A DNA stretch of 64,000 nt. Origin: JBNJGB01 sp051747385 (GTDB taxonomy: Bacteria; Myxococcota_A; UBA9042; PHBI01; JACKFB01). The translations under genes were made by a program, and so were the position numbers. The notes below the pieces were generated by a model, which had not been told where the DNA came from, did not search any database, and worked only from the letters and a program-made list of their open reading frames with translations. The stretch's first letter is position 1, and the number at the start of each line of letters is the position of its first letter. The stretch covers positions 76,860-140,859 of the forward strand of contig JBNJGB010000017.1 in the NCBI GenBank assembly GCA_051747385.1. The letters run 5' to 3'. Below are positions 61,779-64,000 of the stretch, in pieces.

Positions 61779-63812
61779 GTGCGAAGAATCGGGCTGGCGT
61801 TCATGTCTGTTGCGCTGCTGTTGTCCGCCTGCGACGACGAGCAGGAGGTCGATCCGCTCTGCACCAGCGCGTGTACGGAGGGTGGCCTCCCGAGCCTGTC
61901 CATCGGGTCCTCGGACCTGTACCTGGCGGAGTCAGAGGCGGAGAAGGACCGTCTCGCCCGGCGGTGCGCCGTCGAGTGCAGTTCGGCCCTGCACACGACG
62001 AGCAACGGGACGTGCCCCTTCGGTCCCGACGACCTGCTCCGATGCGCCGACGCCTGCGGCTGGCAGGACTGTCCCGAGTCTGCATGTCTCCCGGAGGTAC
62101 GGAGCATGATGGCGATGTTTCAGGACCAGTGTTCCTGGGATGGGGATGGGGACGGGGATGACAGCTCCGATGGAGAGAGCTTCGACGAAGGCGACTTCGT
62201 CGTGTTCCCCATTCGTGTCCTCTTCAACGAGCTCCTGGTGATCGGGGCCTACCCCGCGGCGAAGGACGCCGGGGGAACCTGGCGGCGGCAGTGCGGCGGC
62301 GGCGATCCGGAAGGGCTCCTCCTGAACGCCGCCTTCGTGTCCACGGCGCGCGACGCTACGTGGAGCGACGAGCGGCCTCCGGACCGCGACAACAGCCTCC
62401 ACCCCGGGGATGCCGTCGACTTCCACGCCGTGGATGGCGAGGGGGTGGAGGATCCGGAGCCGATCCGCCTGGACAGGCCGGAGGTGTTCGACCTCGAGGT
62501 CTCGTGCCTGGATCGCCTGCCGGACTCGAACCTCGGCTCGTGCCAGGGCGGCCCCGGCAGCGTCGAGTTGCAGGCCAGCCGCCACGTGGGTCTGGCGGAG
62601 CGGCGCCAGGGGCAGAACGTCGTGCTCCTCGTCGATCAGAGCGGCTCCATGTCCGGCTTGGTGGAAAGGAGCACCTTCACCGAGAGCACCTCCCCGGATG
62701 TTCCGACGGACTTCGCCCCGAACGCCTCCGACCGGAACAACATCCGCCTCACGGCGGCCAAGCGGTTCACCCAGACGCTGAACGAGGAGGATCGGCTCGG
62801 CGTGCTGGCCTTCGGCGAGGGGCTCGCCGAGCGGTTCCGGGTGCCCTGCGCATCCTCCGACGTGAATGGGCTGGACGCTCGCGAGAAGCTGGACACCTGC
62901 TTCGGACGAGACCGCGATCTCTGGATGCCGCCGCCGGACTCTCGGCACGCCTACGGCGGCATCGACGAGCTGGGCTCGGGAGTGGAAGGTCGCGCGAACC
63001 TGTGGGAAGCCGTGGACTTGGCCTACGACTTCCTGCGAGACCGAGACGATCGCGATCATCCGAATCACATCGTCGTGGTCACCGACGGCCCGGACACCTG
63101 TACGGCGAGCGGGGACGCGACGCCCTGCGAGACGCCGTGCTCCGACGTGACGTTCGAGGACGTGCGGGACCGGGTCCTCTCGGACCAGGAGGCCGGCCAG
63201 CCGCCGATCCACGTCCACTTCGTCCAGTTCGAGGCCCCCGGCTACCCGGGCCGCGATCCCCGGCAGGTGGAGATCGCCTGCGAGTCCCTCGGGCACTACC
63301 AGTTCATCAACTCGAACGCCTTCTCCGACACGCAGCTCGCGGCCTTCCAGCAGGCCCTCGAGCAGGCGATGCTCAACGTCCGGAGCTCCCTGATGGGGTG
63401 GTGGCAGCTCGCCGCCGGCTCCGAGGGCTTGAAGAGGCACAGCGCCCAGCCCGGCGGGACGCCCAAGGGCGCCATGTACGCCCTGTCCGGCACGCTCACC
63501 GTCCGCGCGTCGAGCAACCTCGTCGACACGGACGAGCCCTTCGCCTTCGGCGTCGGCCAGGGCGCCGGCGCGCGCGACGCGAGACAGTGGGATCGGCGCC
63601 CCACCATGAGGAAGGCCTGCTCCTCGGCGTCCGACTGCGGCGCCACCTCGGAGCCCGGCGCCTGCCGGGAGGTGTGCTCGGCCTCGACGGGACTGTGCCT
63701 CGACGGCTCCGAACCCGTCAGCCGGCCCGACGGGGCGCCCTGCGAAGACGGCGGCATCTGCTGTGACGGGGCGTGCCAACCCTCCGGGACGGTCTGCTCC
63801 GCCTGCCAGTAG
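61779..63812 (+). CDS. VWA-domain lipoprotein
   Basis: 677 residues, GTG start, lipobox 'VALLLSAC' (Cys18). After a Cys-rich N-terminal part and an Asp/Ser-rich linker ('SWDGDGDGDDSSDGE'), the von Willebrand A domain begins 'QNVVLLVDQSGSMSGL' with the MIDAS motif DxSxS (286-292). It continues with 'RLTAAKRFTQTLNEEDRLGVLAFGEG', 'ANLWEAVDLAYDFL' and 'NHIVVVTDGPDTC'. The C-terminus has Cys-rich stretches ('KACSSASDCGATSEPGACREVCSASTGLC', 'CEDGGICCDGACQPSGTVC'). Likely an outer-membrane surface protein binding a metal-dependent ligand. Confidence 0.85.
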   Translation: MRRIGLAFMSVALLLSACDDEQEVDPLCTSACTEGGLPSLSIGSSDLYLAESEAEKDRLARRCAVECSSALHTTSNGTCPFGPDDLLRCADACGWQDCPESACLPEVRSMMAMFQDQCSWDGDGDGDDSSDGESFDEGDFVVFPIRVLFNELLVIGAYPAAKDAGGTWRRQCGGGDPEGLLLNAAFVSTARDATWSDERPPDRDNSLHPGDAVDFHAVDGEGVEDPEPIRLDRPEVFDLEVSCLDRLPDSNLGSCQGGPGSVELQASRHVGLAERRQGQNVVLLVDQSGSMSGLVERSTFTESTSPDVPTDFAPNASDRNNIRLTAAKRFTQTLNEEDRLGVLAFGEGLAERFRVPCASSDVNGLDAREKLDTCFGRDRDLWMPPPDSRHAYGGIDELGSGVEGRANLWEAVDLAYDFLRDRDDRDHPNHIVVVTDGPDTCTASGDATPCETPCSDVTFEDVRDRVLSDQEAGQPPIHVHFVQFEAPGYPGRDPRQVEIACESLGHYQFINSNAFSDTQLAAFQQALEQAMLNVRSSLMGWWQLAAGSEGLKRHSAQPGGTPKGAMYALSGTLTVRASSNLVDTDEPFAFGVGQGAGARDARQWDRRPTMRKACSSASDCGATSEPGACREVCSASTGLCLDGSEPVSRPDGAPCEDGGICCDGACQPSGTVCSACQ

Positions 63813-63926
63813 GCCCCGTGCCGTCCCCGGTCCCCTGGTGGGATCGTCCGCGTCCACTCCCAGGAACCGATGGCGTGTGGCGATCAGGGGTGGACGTCCG
63901 ACGGCGATTCCGGCATACGGGCGCCC

Positions 63927-64000
63927 ATGGCAGACATCATCATGAACCTCGTGAACCTCCGGAAGGTGCTCCCCAACGGCAAGGAGCTCTTCTCCGGCAT
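63927..64000 (+). CDS. ABC-F-type ATPase, N-terminal fragment (EttA-like)
   Basis: The gene runs out of the window. The 24 codons present ('MADIIMNLVNLRKVLPNGKELFSG') resemble the opening of ABC-F proteins of the EttA group ('...v.KvyPngK.lL..i'). A confident call is not possible from so short a piece; other ABC-type ATPases are possible. Confidence 0.5.
   Translation, partial: MADIIMNLVNLRKVLPNGKELFSG

Overview
The window is very GC-rich, densely coding bacterial DNA. It has many lipoproteins with Cys-rich 'CDDGDPCT'-type repeats, a MopE-like 'DNDCDG' lipoprotein, an FG-GAP lipoprotein, a VWA lipoprotein, PAS/GAF hybrid kinases and TlpA/ResA, DAHP synthase and Nif3-type housekeeping genes. 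This mix fits a Gram-negative member of the Myxococcota or the former Deltaproteobacteria. The placement is by gene style only; there is no rRNA or tRNA in the window to confirm it.

Layout. 1-5.3 kb: the 3' end of a heme A synthase gene, an FG-GAP lipoprotein, a gene-free stretch, twin ferritin-like proteins, an SRPBCC protein and a hemerythrin. 5.3-13.2 kb: a repeat-rich gap, a giant metalloprotease/propeller/barrel protein, AmrS-type radical SAM enzyme, zinc-ribbon protein, Nif3, BirA, DUF2267. 13.2-20.1 kb: a six-gene minus-strand operon (TPR beta-barrel protein, PqqD-like protein, ATP-grasp enzyme, PLP decarboxylase, urea transporter fused to an M23 domain, TPR protein). 20.4-30.9 kb: MopE-like lipoprotein, AI-2E-type transporter, RecB/Cas4-like nuclease, transglutaminase-like protein, YceI, a membrane protein, a GluR0-like channel, an NADPH oxidoreductase and a hybrid histidine kinase. 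30.9-37.2 kb: a three-gene translationally coupled operon encoding an antiporter-like membrane protein, a 1411-residue antiporter fused to a degenerate AAA/STAND-like NTPase, and an MscS-like channel. 37.3-53.4 kb: mostly housekeeping genes (DUF4202, SRPBCC, hydrolase, DksA/TraR zinc finger, TlpA, aroF, galU, SpmA/B fusion, hybrid kinase, outer-membrane protein, MprF-like protein, aroA-hisC). 53.5-59.4 kb: a 1035-residue Cys-rich lipoprotein, a histidine kinase and a secreted metalloprotease. 59.5-61.7 kb: a small accessory island with PIN and DUF4160/DUF2442 modules, a frameshifted nucleotidyltransferase remnant, nested tandem repeats and a stray signal-peptide copy. 61.8-64 kb: a VWA lipoprotein and the start of an ABC-F-like ATPase.

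Two operons stand out. One (13.2-20.1 kb) has the parts to make a small amino-acid- or peptide-derived compound: PqqD-like carrier or chaperone, ATP-grasp ligase, PLP decarboxylase, a membrane channel with a periplasmic M23 domain, and an outer-membrane barrel. No radical SAM enzyme or precursor peptide is visible beside it. The other (30.9-37.2 kb) joins cation/proton antiporter-like membrane domains to a long helical region and a P-loop-like domain that lacks the Walker Lys, next to an MscS-like channel; it looks like an ion- or stress-sensing machine.

The window also carries a dispersed intergenic repeat of about 150-170 bp: four full copies and one partial copy, all in one orientation. 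It has terminal inverted repeats (AGGGCRRTCGCAAAGTCG), a GC-rich inner palindrome, and a variable run of the hexanucleotide GGGCAA just inside the right end, which closes with a 10-bp perfect hairpin. It looks like a MITE- or REP-type element, and the GGGCAA run also occurs alone at other gaps.
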